Source of the DNA: Bdellovibrionales bacterium
GTDB lineage: Bacteria; Bdellovibrionota; Bdellovibrionia; Bdellovibrionales; JAGQZY01
Assembly: GCA_019750295.1 (NCBI GenBank)
Contig: JAIEOS010000009.1
Span: forward strand, 45,138-109,137
Direction: 5' to 3'
Length of the DNA: 64,000 nt
In this document: in pieces, positions 18,331 to 27,446 of the stretch
Layout of the letters: each line of letters starts with the position of its first letter
Position numbering within the stretch: the first letter of the stretch is position 1
The notes under the pieces: generated by a model
The model's input: only the letters and a program-made list of their open reading frames with translations
Told to the model about the DNA's origin: nothing
Database searches by the model: none
Program-made: the position numbers and the translations under genes

Positions 18331-18357
18331 TAAAAATATTCGTAAATCTGTCGATAA
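18331..18357 (+). promoter_or_regulatory. Sigma-28 (FliA)-like promoter for the duplicated-domain lipoprotein
   Basis: TAAAAATA-N11-GTCGATAA fits the consensus TAAAGTTT-N11-GCCGATAA at 5 of 8 bases in the -35 and 7 of 8 in the -10, with exact spacing. It lies 88 bp before the ATG at 18446. In flagellated predators FliA drives attack-phase genes; the assignment here is by motif only. Confidence 0.45.
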
Positions 18358-18445
18358 GTGAAGTGTTGGAAATTTATAAACATTCAAACTTTTTTCGAGT
18401 TCGTTGGCTCGCGCTCACCATTGGCGTGGACGAAGGTTAGCCCGT

Positions 18446-20389
18446 ATGAAATGGATTCAATTGTTAATTCGAATAAGTTCTTTCGGCGTTTTAGCTCTCG
18501 CTATTTTTGCTGCACAGAACTGCACGCAATTTAAATCTGCTTCCACTGAGTCCGGAATTAGGTCCTTGGACTCAACCGGGGTGAGCGTTCTGCCGGATGC
18601 GCAAAGATGGGCCGCGAGCCCCACTAAGTCCTGTGCCTCGGGGTTTTCATCTTTTGGGAATCAATGTGTGGCCTCTTATGCCCCCCATCTTTCGCTGTCT
18701 TCGCAAGACATCGCACCTGGGGGCTCGGTTATTGTGCAGTGGAGCGGTGGTGTTTACGCAGCGACTTGTTCTCTGACGTTGAGTGATAGTCAGAGGACGG
18801 GATATGCTCCATGGGCGCCATCCGCGCAAGGATCTCACCGGGTGGACCATTTAACCCTCGACACTGAATTTAAATTAGTTTGCTTGGACAGTAGCGGTGG
18901 GTATTTGCAGCCGCAGCCAACGCTCCAACTTCATATCGAAAAAAATCCACTGGTCAAAAGTTATCTGAATACGATGATGTATCTCAACTTAAACCGCTAC
19001 GACTTGTGGAATCGTACCGCGGGAATTTGGGAGTCCTGGTACGACGGAGTAGATACCGCCGCTGATCACGCGACATCTCCATACATTTGGGATGTTCCTA
19101 TTGATGATGATTCTCTCGAGGATTACGAAGCGGGACGCGGATTTAGATTCAATACACCTAGCCAAGGTTTTCTAACGATCGATCGAGCGACAAACCCTTT
19201 AGATTGGCATAAGGGCGGAGCCCTTTGGCGCCGTGATGAATTTTTAAGAATGGAAACGGGACTCACTTTTGAATTTAGGATGAAGCTCCAGCCCAACAGC
19301 GGACTCAATAATGGGGGCTACGATGCCTTTAACTTTTACTATGTGATGAACGATGGATCGGTGATCGGTTTATTTATTTCTCCGGGAATCATTAAGGCCG
19401 GAGGATATGGATTTCCCGAAGTCTCGGCACCGCTTGATACGGTGGGCGATTTTAATACCTATCGTGTCGTGCAGCTTCCAGGAGAAGCTCGCTTTCACGT
19501 ATATGTGAATGATTCAGCGACGCCCATTCTCACCGCCAGTGGCAATGCTCGCTTTAGACCGAACACTCTTTCCAATCAAGACTATCCCATTTTTATTTTG
19601 GGAGGTGAGAGTGCCTATCGCGTTCATTTTATTTTAGACTACGCTCGCTACCGCCGTGGCGCTTATCCGCCAGGATCATCTTTTCCAATGGCCGAGCGAC
19701 GTGCGCCCGTTCTGCTACCCACTCCGTTGCCTCCGGATAAATCAGAGAACTTTATTCCTGCGGGCTTCGATGCCGTTCAATTTGTCAAAGATCCCTATGG
19801 CATTTTTGGATCTTTCTCGAGCGAGGCGGGCGGTTGTCAGCGTGAAGCATGGACGATCTCCGCAGATAAAAAAATGGTCTACAATGCTGTGAACGGAAGC
19901 CCTGCCACTTGTCTTTTGCGTTCAGTGCCGAGCTTAATTGGACGCGGCGATGTGACTTTAGAAGTGCGGCTAAAAGTGATGAAGGATTCAGAGAATCGCG
20001 GTTTTTCGATTTTTCATATTGATGAAACAGGAACCATGGGAATGGTCTTTTCGCCGGGCCGAGTGGAATTGCCTTTGGGAATTAAAAATGTGGGTTATCG
20101 CGATGTCGGCTATCAGTCAGCGACGATCGATGCGACAAATGGTTATCATATCTATCGCTTGGTGCGCGCTGCTGGCCAACTCTATGCTCATCTATACATT
20201 GATAATAATCCTGTGCCGATTCTTTACGATCAACACCTAGAAGCTACTGGGGGAATGGCGCTCAACCAAGAAGTGGCCGCCATCGAGTTTGGTCATATGC
20301 TAAACCCTGGCCGTGGTCGCGGCCATGTTCTGATCGATTATATTCGTTGGGCCCCCACCGCCTATGCGCCGCCGGTCAAAGCCCGGTAG
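18446..20389 (+). CDS. Lipoprotein with duplicated concanavalin-like domains
   Basis: 647 residues from ATG 18446, chosen because it places lipobox AAQNC (lipidated Cys26) correctly; an upstream in-frame start would add 14 residues ahead of the signal. An Ig-like segment near 95-160 (GGSVIVQWSGGVYAATC) is followed by two similar ~210-residue halves. Each has a strand such as FHVYVNDSATPIL or YAHLYIDNNPVPIL and ends in HFILDYARYRRG or HVLIDYIRWAP. This pattern suggests two jelly-roll (LamG/polysaccharide-lyase-like) sugar-binding domains. Exact activity is unknown; a cell-surface glycan-binding or degrading role is plausible. Confidence 0.65.
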   Translation: MKWIQLLIRISSFGVLALAIFAAQNCTQFKSASTESGIRSLDSTGVSVLPDAQRWAASPTKSCASGFSSFGNQCVASYAPHLSLSSQDIAPGGSVIVQWSGGVYAATCSLTLSDSQRTGYAPWAPSAQGSHRVDHLTLDTEFKLVCLDSSGGYLQPQPTLQLHIEKNPLVKSYLNTMMYLNLNRYDLWNRTAGIWESWYDGVDTAADHATSPYIWDVPIDDDSLEDYEAGRGFRFNTPSQGFLTIDRATNPLDWHKGGALWRRDEFLRMETGLTFEFRMKLQPNSGLNNGGYDAFNFYYVMNDGSVIGLFISPGIIKAGGYGFPEVSAPLDTVGDFNTYRVVQLPGEARFHVYVNDSATPILTASGNARFRPNTLSNQDYPIFILGGESAYRVHFILDYARYRRGAYPPGSSFPMAERRAPVLLPTPLPPDKSENFIPAGFDAVQFVKDPYGIFGSFSSEAGGCQREAWTISADKKMVYNAVNGSPATCLLRSVPSLIGRGDVTLEVRLKVMKDSENRGFSIFHIDETGTMGMVFSPGRVELPLGIKNVGYRDVGYQSATIDATNGYHIYRLVRAAGQLYAHLYIDNNPVPILYDQHLEATGGMALNQEVAAIEFGHMLNPGRGRGHVLIDYIRWAPTAYAPPVKAR

Positions 20390-20418
20390 GTGAGTGAACG
20401 ACGGTCGGTCGCAAAACA

Positions 20419-20697
20419 TCATTCGGGATATTTAATATGTAGTGACTCGGAAGTGGCTTTGGTGCAGCAGGTGAGGACTTCTCCTGAAGCAATTTCGTCT
20501 TCGGTGAGAGCGTCGGCACCGTCCATCTCTACGGTTCCGCTGACCACGTGGGCCTGGCAAGAATTGCAAGTTCCAGACATGCAGGCATAGGGAGCGTCGA
20601 CATTGGAGCGAAGGGCGGCGTCTAAGACTGTTTCGCCTTCTTCCATATCAATCACTTGTTTTTCGCCGTAAAGTTCGATGGTTAATTTTGTCGTCAT
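20419..20697 (-). CDS. 2Fe-2S ferredoxin (plant/adrenodoxin-type fold)
   Basis: 92 residues. The cluster ligands are visible as C39-x4-C44-x2-C47 (CMSGTCNSC) and C77 in LTCC, with the spacing of [2Fe-2S] ferredoxins of the electron-transfer domain type. It should be a small cytoplasmic one-electron carrier. Only 21 bp separate its start from the divergent permease gene, so at least one promoter must lie inside a coding region. No partner reductase is nearby. Confidence 0.9.
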   Translation of the reverse strand: MTTKLTIELYGEKQVIDMEEGETVLDAALRSNVDAPYACMSGTCNSCQAHVVSGTVEMDGADALTEDEIASGEVLTCCTKATSESLHIKYPE

Positions 20698-20718
20698 AAG
20701 TTATATACTTACCCAATT

Positions 20719-21573
20719 ATGTCACAGGCAGCAAGATATCTCGTTTTGGCCACACTTTTTTTTGCGGCCCTCAATACTCTAGTGAAGTTCATGCCGCATT
20801 TGCCAGTGTCAGAGCTCGTGTTTTTTAGAGCACTGATTTCCCTTTCCTTATGCTATGTGGCGCTCCGCCTCAAGGGACTTTCAGTGGTGGGAAAAAATAT
20901 AAAAATTTTGGTGCTTCGAGGATTTTTTGGAACGGTTTCTTTATTTACGTTGTTTTATTGTTTACAGCACATGCCGATGGCGATGGCCATCACACTGTCG
21001 CAAATGTCACCGCTGTTTAGCGTGTTGATCGCCCATTTTATTCTCAATGAAAAAGCGCACTGGACTCAGGCGGTGTTATTGCTCATCGCCTTTAGTGGAG
21101 TGGTGCTCGTCAAAGGATGGAGCGGAGAGCTCTCTTGGTTTCTCACTTTTATGGGAGTGATTACCGCCTTTGTTTCTGCCTGTGCTTATACGTGTGTGCG
21201 AGGTCTCAAAGATACCGATGATCCCCTCGTTGTGGTTTTTTATTTTCCGCTCATGACCATTCCCCTGATGGCGTGGCCCACATATAGGGAGTGGGTGCAG
21301 CCCACCACCTTAGATTGGATTCTGATTCTTTTCCTCGGGATTTTTACCCAGCTGGCGCAATACTTTATGACATTGGCGTATCAAATGGAGCGCGCGTCCT
21401 CGGTGATGATTTATAATTATATGGGCGTGTTGTGGGCCCTGCTGATCGGATATTTTCTATTTCATGAATCGCTCAACAACTGGCAGCTCATGGGAGTGTT
21501 AGTGATTGTGGCGTGTTTAATTGCGAGCACGCGAATTTCTAAAAAACTGAGCGAAAGAAAATCTCTGGTTTAA
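20719..21573 (+). CDS. EamA/DMT-family permease
   Basis: 284 residues with ten hydrophobic segments in two EamA repeats. The first starts YLVLATLFFAALNTLVKF and includes the conserved ALxxxPMAMAITLSQMSPLF region; the second ends in the family-typical helix after FLFHESLNNWQLMG. Drug/metabolite transporters export or import small metabolites; the substrate cannot be read from sequence. It ends in a 12-bp hairpin terminator. Confidence 0.88.
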   Translation: MSQAARYLVLATLFFAALNTLVKFMPHLPVSELVFFRALISLSLCYVALRLKGLSVVGKNIKILVLRGFFGTVSLFTLFYCLQHMPMAMAITLSQMSPLFSVLIAHFILNEKAHWTQAVLLLIAFSGVVLVKGWSGELSWFLTFMGVITAFVSACAYTCVRGLKDTDDPLVVVFYFPLMTIPLMAWPTYREWVQPTTLDWILILFLGIFTQLAQYFMTLAYQMERASSVMIYNYMGVLWALLIGYFLFHESLNNWQLMGVLVIVACLIASTRISKKLSERKSLV

Positions 21574-21575
21574 GT

Positions 21576-21605
21576 TCTCAGGATGGCGGCGCGGCCATCC
21601 TGAGA
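21576..21605. terminator. Hairpin terminator between convergent genes
   Basis: TCTCAGGATGGC (21576-21587) pairs with GCCATCCTGAGA (21594-21605) around a six-base loop, followed by a T-rich stretch. It sits between the permease and the convergent small secreted protein gene. Confidence 0.8.
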
Positions 21606-21612
21606 TGTTTTC

Positions 21613-22035
21613 TTAATTTCTGGTGAGAACGATCTTGTCGCTCGAGTTGAGCGGTGACGTCAGACGAATTTTTTTACTGCTGATCACTTCCAACGGAAAC
21701 TGGTATCCCAAGACCGTCACGGAATAGGTGCCACCGTAGTCACAAATAGTGACGTTGTTAGGACCGTAATTAGAGCCGTTGTAGGTGGCAGTGCCGGTGA
21801 ACTTAGATCCGCCTTTATTGAGGGTGAGGGCAATGGCTTTGCCATCCCAAGTTCCCGACCAATTTCCCCAAGGGCTGACCTTGGCGATCAGATCGGAAAT
21901 ATTGGCAATCTCGGCGGTGCTTGTCGCACAACCGGCGCGAAAACCTTTTTCGAACAAAAGCTCTTCGAAGCTTAAAGTGTCGGCCCAAACCGCAGGGGCA
22001 AAGGCGAGTGCTGTGATTAAAAGTAGTGCTTTCAT
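21613..22035 (-). CDS. Small secreted protein, unknown function
   Basis: 140 residues with GAGGAG before the ATG and a signal peptide (MKALLLITALAFAPAVWA, cut before DTL). The mature 122 residues contain two Cys (GFRAGCAT, TICDYGG), a possible disulfide. The beta-rich pattern GNWSGTWDGKAIALTLNK and KFTGTATYNGSNYG resembles lipocalin-like or DUF-type small barrels that bind or report on ligands. Its 5' leader contains a hairpin AGGGCC-N8-GGCCCT at 22055-22074. Confidence 0.6.
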   Translation of the reverse strand: MKALLLITALAFAPAVWADTLSFEELLFEKGFRAGCATSTAEIANISDLIAKVSPWGNWSGTWDGKAIALTLNKGGSKFTGTATYNGSNYGPNNVTICDYGGTYSVTVLGYQFPLEVISSKKIRLTSPLNSSDKIVLTRN

Positions 22036-22181
22036 GGTAAATCTCCTCTTTTTAAGGGCCGTTGCGCGGGCCCTACTAACAGCCTGTAACTCTTACAAAG
22101 ACTTGTCAAATTTGTTCGAAATTTTGAGCACTTAAGCTGCACAATAACGCCTCATGCAATACTTTAACTTTTTAAAAACCA

Positions 22182-22202
22182 TGACACTTCTGTGACACTT
22201 CT
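22182..22202. promoter_or_regulatory. PhoB-box-like direct repeat upstream of the heme operon
   Basis: TGACACT-TCTG-TGACACT-TCT: two identical 10-base units spaced exactly 11 bp apart, the helical period used by OmpR/PhoB-family regulators. It ends 31 bp before the hemA ATG; a -10-like TAGTAT lies at 22218-22223. The operon itself encodes an OmpR/PhoB-family regulator at 26787, the natural candidate to bind here. Confidence 0.5.
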
Positions 22203-22232
22203 CAAGACGTTTTCAAGTAGTATCAAAGAGTC

Positions 22233-23105
22233 ATGTTAGCCAACTTTCAGATCTTCCATAAATCGAACCCTTCGGGAAACGAAGCCGCGCCCAGCGCCTC
22301 GGTCGATTTGGCTCACTTTAAAACTTGTCTCCGAAGTCTTTATTTCGGTTGGCTGTCGGAAGGGGAAGAGGCGTTGGCTCCCGGATTTGAAGTTTACAAG
22401 GGTCGATACGCCTACCAGTTTATCTTGGAAGTCATTTGTGGACTTCATTCCCCGGTGATTGGCGAGACTGAAGTTTTTGGACAGTTTAAAAATTTTCTAC
22501 AAACCACGCCGATTTCGGCGCCGCTGTTCAAAGTCTTCGAAGCCTTAATGGCTGACGCCAAAAAGATTCGTAAAGAGCACCTTACCGATCTCGGAGGTCA
22601 ATCGTACGGAAGTCTTTTGCGAAAGATGATTTCGCATCCCACGGAAGTTGAAGTGATCGGGGCTGGCGCATTTATGCAGCAACTTCTCCCTTGGATTTAT
22701 AAAGACGAAAACGAAATCACGGCCTACGCTCGCGATATCGATAAAGCTCGTCAGACACTCCCCCAAGATAAATTTCCACGCCTTCATCTTAAGTCTCTAG
22801 CGGAGGCGAAACTTGTGGCGCCATTTATTTTGGTGGCCGCCCCATTATCTTCTCAAGAAATTCATTCTCTCGTGGGTAACGAGGACGCGTTGGTTATTGA
22901 TTTGCGCGGCGAAAGTCATCAGGATCCTTGTCAGTTTAAAAAGTACGTTCATTTGAATTCTTTTTTCGAACAGATCCAAAAAAATCAGATTCAACTCAAC
23001 AAAGTCAAAGCGGTCGCTGTGAAAGCCATCGAAGTGATGGGTCGTGAGCGTGATCTTATGGAGAACTTTCGCCCCTTCGGATGGGACGACCTGTGCGCTT
23101 GGTGA
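22233..23105 (+). CDS. hemA: Compact glutamyl-tRNA reductase
   Basis: 290 residues, about 130 shorter than usual. Recognisable parts are HKS near residue 9 (compare NHKTAP), FKTCLRSLYFG around Cys32 (compare the catalytic STCNRTELY), GLHSPVIGETEVFGQFK (compare GLDSMVLGE..GQVK) and a Rossmann start VEVIGAGAF. The C-terminal dimerisation domain is missing. An in-frame stop at 22218 fixes the start. Position 1 in the heme operon supports the role: NADPH reduction of glutamyl-tRNA to glutamate-1-semialdehyde. The active-site flank is degenerate, so activity needs proof. It overlaps hemC by 25 bp. Confidence 0.75.
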   Translation: MLANFQIFHKSNPSGNEAAPSASVDLAHFKTCLRSLYFGWLSEGEEALAPGFEVYKGRYAYQFILEVICGLHSPVIGETEVFGQFKNFLQTTPISAPLFKVFEALMADAKKIRKEHLTDLGGQSYGSLLRKMISHPTEVEVIGAGAFMQQLLPWIYKDENEITAYARDIDKARQTLPQDKFPRLHLKSLAEAKLVAPFILVAAPLSSQEIHSLVGNEDALVIDLRGESHQDPCQFKKYVHLNSFFEQIQKNQIQLNKVKAVAVKAIEVMGRERDLMENFRPFGWDDLCAW

Positions 23106-24622
23106 TCGCCTCTCGGAAAAGTGATCTCGCGCGAATTCAAGCCTACACCGTGGGCCAAGAGCTTCAAAAGAAAAATCCTGATCTTCAAGTTCAATATCAT
23201 TTTCGAGAATCTCTCGGCGATAAAAACATCAATGACCCACTTTGGAAGATGCCTGAGAAGGGTGTTTTTACCGAAGACTTCCATCAGGGATTACTCTCGG
23301 GCGAGTTTGATATGGTCGTGCATTCATGGAAGGATCTCCCGATTCAAGAGCGCCAAGGCACAGCGATTGTGGCCACACTTCCTCGAGAGGACGTGCGCGA
23401 TCTTCTTCTGGTCAAAAAATCTTTTAAAGGTGGGCCGGGAATTCGAATCCTGACATCATCTCCGCGTCGAGCTTATAATTTACAACGGCATCTCGGAGCA
23501 CTGTTGCCGTGGCCAAATTTGCAGGTCCAATTCGAAGCGGTGAGAGGAAATATCCCCACGCGAATTCGCAAGTTGCTCGAAGGCGATGCTCACGGCCTGG
23601 TGGTGGCCAAGGCGGCGATTGATCGCATCATGGCCACCGCCGAAGAGCCTGACGATATCGACGCTGATGATGAATTTTTCGGAGTCCGTCGAGAGATTCG
23701 CCAAGCTCTGGGGCAGTTGCGCTGGATGGTCCTCCCGGTTCAGTTGAATCCGCCGGCGGCGGCTCAGGGAGCTCTTGCTGTGGAAATCAAGCAAGGGCGA
23801 AGGGATGTGGAAGAACTTTTAAGGACGATTCATCATTCGGATACTTTTGCTTGTGTTCAGCGTGAAAGGGAAATGCTCCAAAGCTGGGGCGGAGGATGCC
23901 ACCAAAAAATCGGTGTGAGTGTTCTTAAAAAGAATTACGGAACCATTACCGTGGCTCAAGGAGTTTCCGACAGTGGCGGAGTGATCGATATCTTTGATTT
24001 CGCTCCCGATCCTGCGCCAGTGATTCGTGACTTTTCACATTTTCCCGACACTCCCAAACAAGCTTTATGGTTTGAACGTAAACCCAAGGCGATCACGGCC
24101 GAGTGGAGAATGTGTAATGCCCACTATGTGAGTAAGGCCGAGGCCTTGCCCGACGGAGTTCAGCTCGATAACGATAAAGATTTAATCTGGGCGAGCGGTA
24201 TAAAGACCTGGCAAACTTTAGCCCGACGGGGATTGTGGATCTCCGGGAGCAGTGAATCTCTCGGTGAGGACGAAAACCTTCTGACCAGTCTGATCGATTT
24301 GGTTCAACGTCGCTGGTGCAAGTGGACTCATTCTCAGGGTGAAGAAACACCGACGATGGAAGTGATAAAGACCTACGATTTAATTCCGCGTTCTGAAGGC
24401 CCCCAAATGAGTCCTCAGACACAAAACTTCTACTGGATGAGTGGGAGTTCCTTTGAGCAGGCTCTGAGTGTATACCCTTGGTTGATCGATAAAACTCACT
24501 GGTGTGGCCCCGGGCATACTTACCATCGTATCGAGAGGATTCTCGAGGAAAAAAAGGGAAAAGGTGCCGTAGAGATTGCCTTGAGTTTTGATCAGTGGCA
24601 AAAAATAATGAAACATTCTTAA
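23081..24622 (+). CDS. hemC: Porphobilinogen deaminase fused to a HemD-like domain
   Basis: 513 residues; a normal HemC is about 310. Residues 5-300 are HemC: IASRKSDLARIQ, VVHSWKDLP, TSSPRRAYNL, and the dipyrromethane cofactor Cys273 in GGGCHQKIGV. The last ~200 residues look like a diverged uroporphyrinogen-III synthase domain (IWASGIKTWQTL, WMSGSSFEQALSVYP), which would complete hydroxymethylbilane to uroporphyrinogen III. No separate hemD is in the operon, in keeping with a HemCD fusion. The HemD call is inference from position and weak pattern. Confidence 0.88.
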   Translation: MGRPVRLVIASRKSDLARIQAYTVGQELQKKNPDLQVQYHFRESLGDKNINDPLWKMPEKGVFTEDFHQGLLSGEFDMVVHSWKDLPIQERQGTAIVATLPREDVRDLLLVKKSFKGGPGIRILTSSPRRAYNLQRHLGALLPWPNLQVQFEAVRGNIPTRIRKLLEGDAHGLVVAKAAIDRIMATAEEPDDIDADDEFFGVRREIRQALGQLRWMVLPVQLNPPAAAQGALAVEIKQGRRDVEELLRTIHHSDTFACVQREREMLQSWGGGCHQKIGVSVLKKNYGTITVAQGVSDSGGVIDIFDFAPDPAPVIRDFSHFPDTPKQALWFERKPKAITAEWRMCNAHYVSKAEALPDGVQLDNDKDLIWASGIKTWQTLARRGLWISGSSESLGEDENLLTSLIDLVQRRWCKWTHSQGEETPTMEVIKTYDLIPRSEGPQMSPQTQNFYWMSGSSFEQALSVYPWLIDKTHWCGPGHTYHRIERILEEKKGKGAVEIALSFDQWQKIMKHS

Positions 24623-24634
24623 AGGACGACGATC

Positions 24635-25927
24635 ATGAAGTCTCAAGAGCTATTTGAACGGGCACTCAAGGTGGCACCTGGTGGAGTTCATTCTCCGGTG
24701 CGTGCATTTAAAAGCGTGGGCGGAACCCCCATTTTCTTTCGCTCGGCCGAAGGGGCCATCCTCGAGTCGGTGGACGGCCAAAGGTACATCGATTTTTGCC
24801 AGAGCTTTGGTCCTCTCATCTTAGGCCATCGCGATCCGGAAGTTCAAGAGGCGGTGATGGAAATGGTCAACACGGCGTGGACGTTTGGCGCTTGTGAACC
24901 CTACTCCCTTGAGCTCGCCGAGTGGATCACCCAAAAATTGCCTTGGGTGGAGAAATTAAGATTTAATAGTTCGGGCACCGAGGCCGTCATGAGTACCTTG
25001 CGACTGGCTCGCGCGGCCACCGGTCGAAGTAAAATTTTAAAATTTGAAGGCTGCTATCATGGCCACATGGATTCGCTCCTCGTCAAAGCAGGAAGTGGGC
25101 TTGCCGGAGAATCTGCCAGCGATAGTGCCGGAATTCCTGCGGGAGTGACGGGGGATACTTTGGTGGCTCCTTTGGATGATGAGGTGGCCTTAGAAAAAAT
25201 CTTTAGTGAAAAAGGTCACGAGATCGCGGCTGTCATTATCGAGCCTTTGCCTGCAAATTTTGGAATGCTGATTCAACGTAAGGCCTATCTCGAAAAGATC
25301 AGTGCGCTCTGTAAAAAGCATGGCTCTCTTTTAATCTTTGACGAAGTGATCAGTGGCTTTCGCGTGGCTCTCGGTGGAATGGTGGAGATCACGGGAATTC
25401 AACCGGATCTGGTCACCTACGGGAAAATTATCGGGGGTGGATTCCCGGTCGGTTGCTACGGTGGGCGCGAAGAGCTGATGAACATGGTGGCTCCGTCAGG
25501 GCCGGTCTATCAAGCAGGCACACTCAGTGGAAACCCGGTGGGCATGCGCGCGGGACTGACGACTTTGAAAAAAGCCGAGCGAGAGAATCTGTGGTCGGTC
25601 CTCGGGAAGCGCACCGAAAAGTTTAAAGGCGAACTGGAAGGAATCTGTAAGAGGGAAGAAGTGAACCTCAAGATTTCCCATTATCCATCATTGTTCTGGT
25701 TCCACGGAGGCGATATCCAGGACCCAACAAACCTTTCGCAGATCCCCGCAAGTCATGGACCTAATTTTAAAGCCCTATTCCATGCGTGTCGCGAGGAAGG
25801 GATTTATTTAGCTCCGAGCGGATTCGAAGTGAGTTTTATATCTTGGGCGCACACCGAAGAAATTTTAGCTCGATCGTTAGAGAAATTCGAGAAAGCGATT
25901 CATCGAAGTAAAAAGGATTTCGTGTGA
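24635..25927 (+). CDS. hemL: Glutamate-1-semialdehyde 2,1-aminomutase
   Basis: 430 residues, full length. PLP enzyme signatures: [13 protein letters not shown] at the N-terminus, [48 protein letters not shown], and the Schiff-base Lys in [13 protein letters not shown]. It converts glutamate-1-semialdehyde to 5-aminolevulinate, directly after HemA in the C5 pathway. AAAGGA ribosome site; overlaps the kinase gene by 4 bp. Confidence 0.97.
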   Translation: MKSQELFERALKVAPGGVHSPVRAFKSVGGTPIFFRSAEGAILESVDGQRYIDFCQSFGPLILGHRDPEVQEAVMEMVNTAWTFGACEPYSLELAEWITQKLPWVEKLRFNSSGTEAVMSTLRLARAATGRSKILKFEGCYHGHMDSLLVKAGSGLAGESASDSAGIPAGVTGDTLVAPLDDEVALEKIFSEKGHEIAAVIIEPLPANFGMLIQRKAYLEKISALCKKHGSLLIFDEVISGFRVALGGMVEITGIQPDLVTYGKIIGGGFPVGCYGGREELMNMVAPSGPVYQAGTLSGNPVGMRAGLTTLKKAERENLWSVLGKRTEKFKGELEGICKREEVNLKISHYPSLFWFHGGDIQDPTNLSQIPASHGPNFKALFHACREEGIYLAPSGFEVSFISWAHTEEILARSLEKFEKAIHRSKKDFV

Positions 25928-26790
25928 AATCACGCCCTTGGCTTTTCGCCTTGATCATCGCCTGGCTTATTTTTGTCGTCGCTTTGGCGATCTGGTGGAT
26001 GATTTTTAGTGTTCAATTGATCAATCGTCTCAATGCCCTCGTTGGAGACGAGCAATTTAACCGCCATCAACAGATGCTTTTGATGGAGGGATCAGTTCTT
26101 GTGATTTTGCTACTCATTGGCGGGAGCGGATTGATCTATTACTATCGCCGCGAGCAAAAACGCTTTGATGACATCAGCCACTTTTTCTCCTCATTTAGTC
26201 ACGACATTAAGACGTCGATCACGCGTTTAGTTCTCCAGGGTGAGAGCATGACGTCTCAAGATCACAGCGCTCGAAAATTTGATCAGTTTCAAAAGAATCT
26301 TCTCGCTTTGGAGCTCCAGTTAGAAAACAGTATGCACGTCGCTCAGTATGAATCTCGAGGGATCACGCTCGAAGATGTGGATCTTAAGCAAATCGTCGGG
26401 CGAATTCACACGGCCTGGCCCGAAGTCAAAATTCAACTGAAGGGAGAAACTCGGTTGCGCACCGATGCTCCCGCGATCGAAAGCATTCTCAAAAATTTGT
26501 TGAGCAATTCGGTGATGCATGGTTCGGCGGATGAAGCTCGAATTCAAGTGATCAAAGAGAAGTCTTTCGCAAAATTAATCTATAGCGATAACGGAAAAGT
26601 TCAGTTGGAGGATTTGGAACGTCTCGGTCGCGAGATTCAACCTTCGCAAAAGGGCTCAGGTATCGGATTGTATCTTGTTCGTAATTGGGCCGAAAAGCTC
26701 GGCGGGAAGATTCACTTCGCAAAGTCGGAAGAGAATTCTTTGTTGGTCACGCTGACTCTTCCCGATGCGGCCGCCAAGGAAGTGATATGA
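25924..26790 (+). CDS. Sensor histidine kinase embedded in the heme operon
   Basis: 288 residues. Two membrane helices (about 7-30 and 53-73) enclose a short ~20-residue external loop. Then come the H-box [12 protein letters not shown] (phospho-acceptor His93), N-box [10 protein letters not shown] and G-box GSGIGLYL. The tiny sensor loop suggests membrane-internal or indirect sensing. GTG start overlapping hemL by 4 bp; it overlaps its response regulator by 4 bp (ATGA). Placement among heme genes points to heme or redox control. No heme-ligand motif was recognised. Confidence 0.92.
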   Translation: MKSRPWLFALIIAWLIFVVALAIWWMIFSVQLINRLNALVGDEQFNRHQQMLLMEGSVLVILLLIGGSGLIYYYRREQKRFDDISHFFSSFSHDIKTSITRLVLQGESMTSQDHSARKFDQFQKNLLALELQLENSMHVAQYESRGITLEDVDLKQIVGRIHTAWPEVKIQLKGETRLRTDAPAIESILKNLLSNSVMHGSADEARIQVIKEKSFAKLIYSDNGKVQLEDLERLGREIQPSQKGSGIGLYLVRNWAEKLGGKIHFAKSEENSLLVTLTLPDAAAKEVI

Positions 26791-27446
26791 AGCATATCTT
26801 GCTGGTGGAAGATGACGGAGACTTGGGCCAGACTTTACGGGATCAATTGAAAGCCAGTGGCTACGAGGTCACGTGGTGTCGTTCCCATCAGGAGTCCAAG
26901 GACCAGGCATTCTCCGATTTCTCCGCAGCGGTGTTAGATCTGAACTTACCCGACGGGTCTGGGTTCGATATTCTTAAAAAGCTTCACATTCCCGCGGTCA
27001 TTATGACCGCATTAAACACTCCGGAGAATCGCCTGCAGGGATTGGAGTTAGGGGCTGTGGACTTTATTCCCAAGCCGTTCTTGTTTAAAGAGCTCAAATT
27101 AAAGTTGGAAAGACTCATGGCTAAGCCGAGTCAGCAAATCACTGTCAATAAAGACATCGTGATTGATCTTTTAGCGCGCACCGTGGATTCGCAAAAGAAC
27201 GGCACCACCTTTCTGAATGACCGCGAGTTAAAAACTTTAAAAAAATTAATAGAGAAGTCTCCAGAAGTGGTCAGTCGTGACGAGCTTTTGGATTTATGGA
27301 GCGGTGAGGACGAGAATGTGTCTCATCGTGTTGTCGATAATATTATTGTTCGCTTGAGAAACGTTCTCGGCGACGAAGATCACCACGTGATTAAATCTAT
27401 TCGCGGGGTCGGTTATCAGTGGATGGGAGAAAAAAATGAATCCTAA
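26787..27446 (+). CDS. OmpR/PhoB-family response regulator
   Basis: 219 residues from the ATG that overlaps the kinase stop. Receiver domain 1-115: acidic pocket VEDD, phospho-acceptor Asp51 in VLDLNLPDGSG, Thr74, Lys96 in IPKPF. The C-terminal winged helix (about 125-217) has RELKTLKKLIEKSPEVVSR and IKSIRGVGYQW. It is the partner of the upstream kinase and a probable DNA-binding regulator of this operon; the 11-bp direct repeat before hemA is a fitting target. It overlaps hemE by 11 bp. Confidence 0.94.
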   Translation: MKHILLVEDDGDLGQTLRDQLKASGYEVTWCRSHQESKDQAFSDFSAAVLDLNLPDGSGFDILKKLHIPAVIMTALNTPENRLQGLELGAVDFIPKPFLFKELKLKLERLMAKPSQQITVNKDIVIDLLARTVDSQKNGTTFLNDRELKTLKKLIEKSPEVVSRDELLDLWSGEDENVSHRVVDNIIVRLRNVLGDEDHHVIKSIRGVGYQWMGEKNES

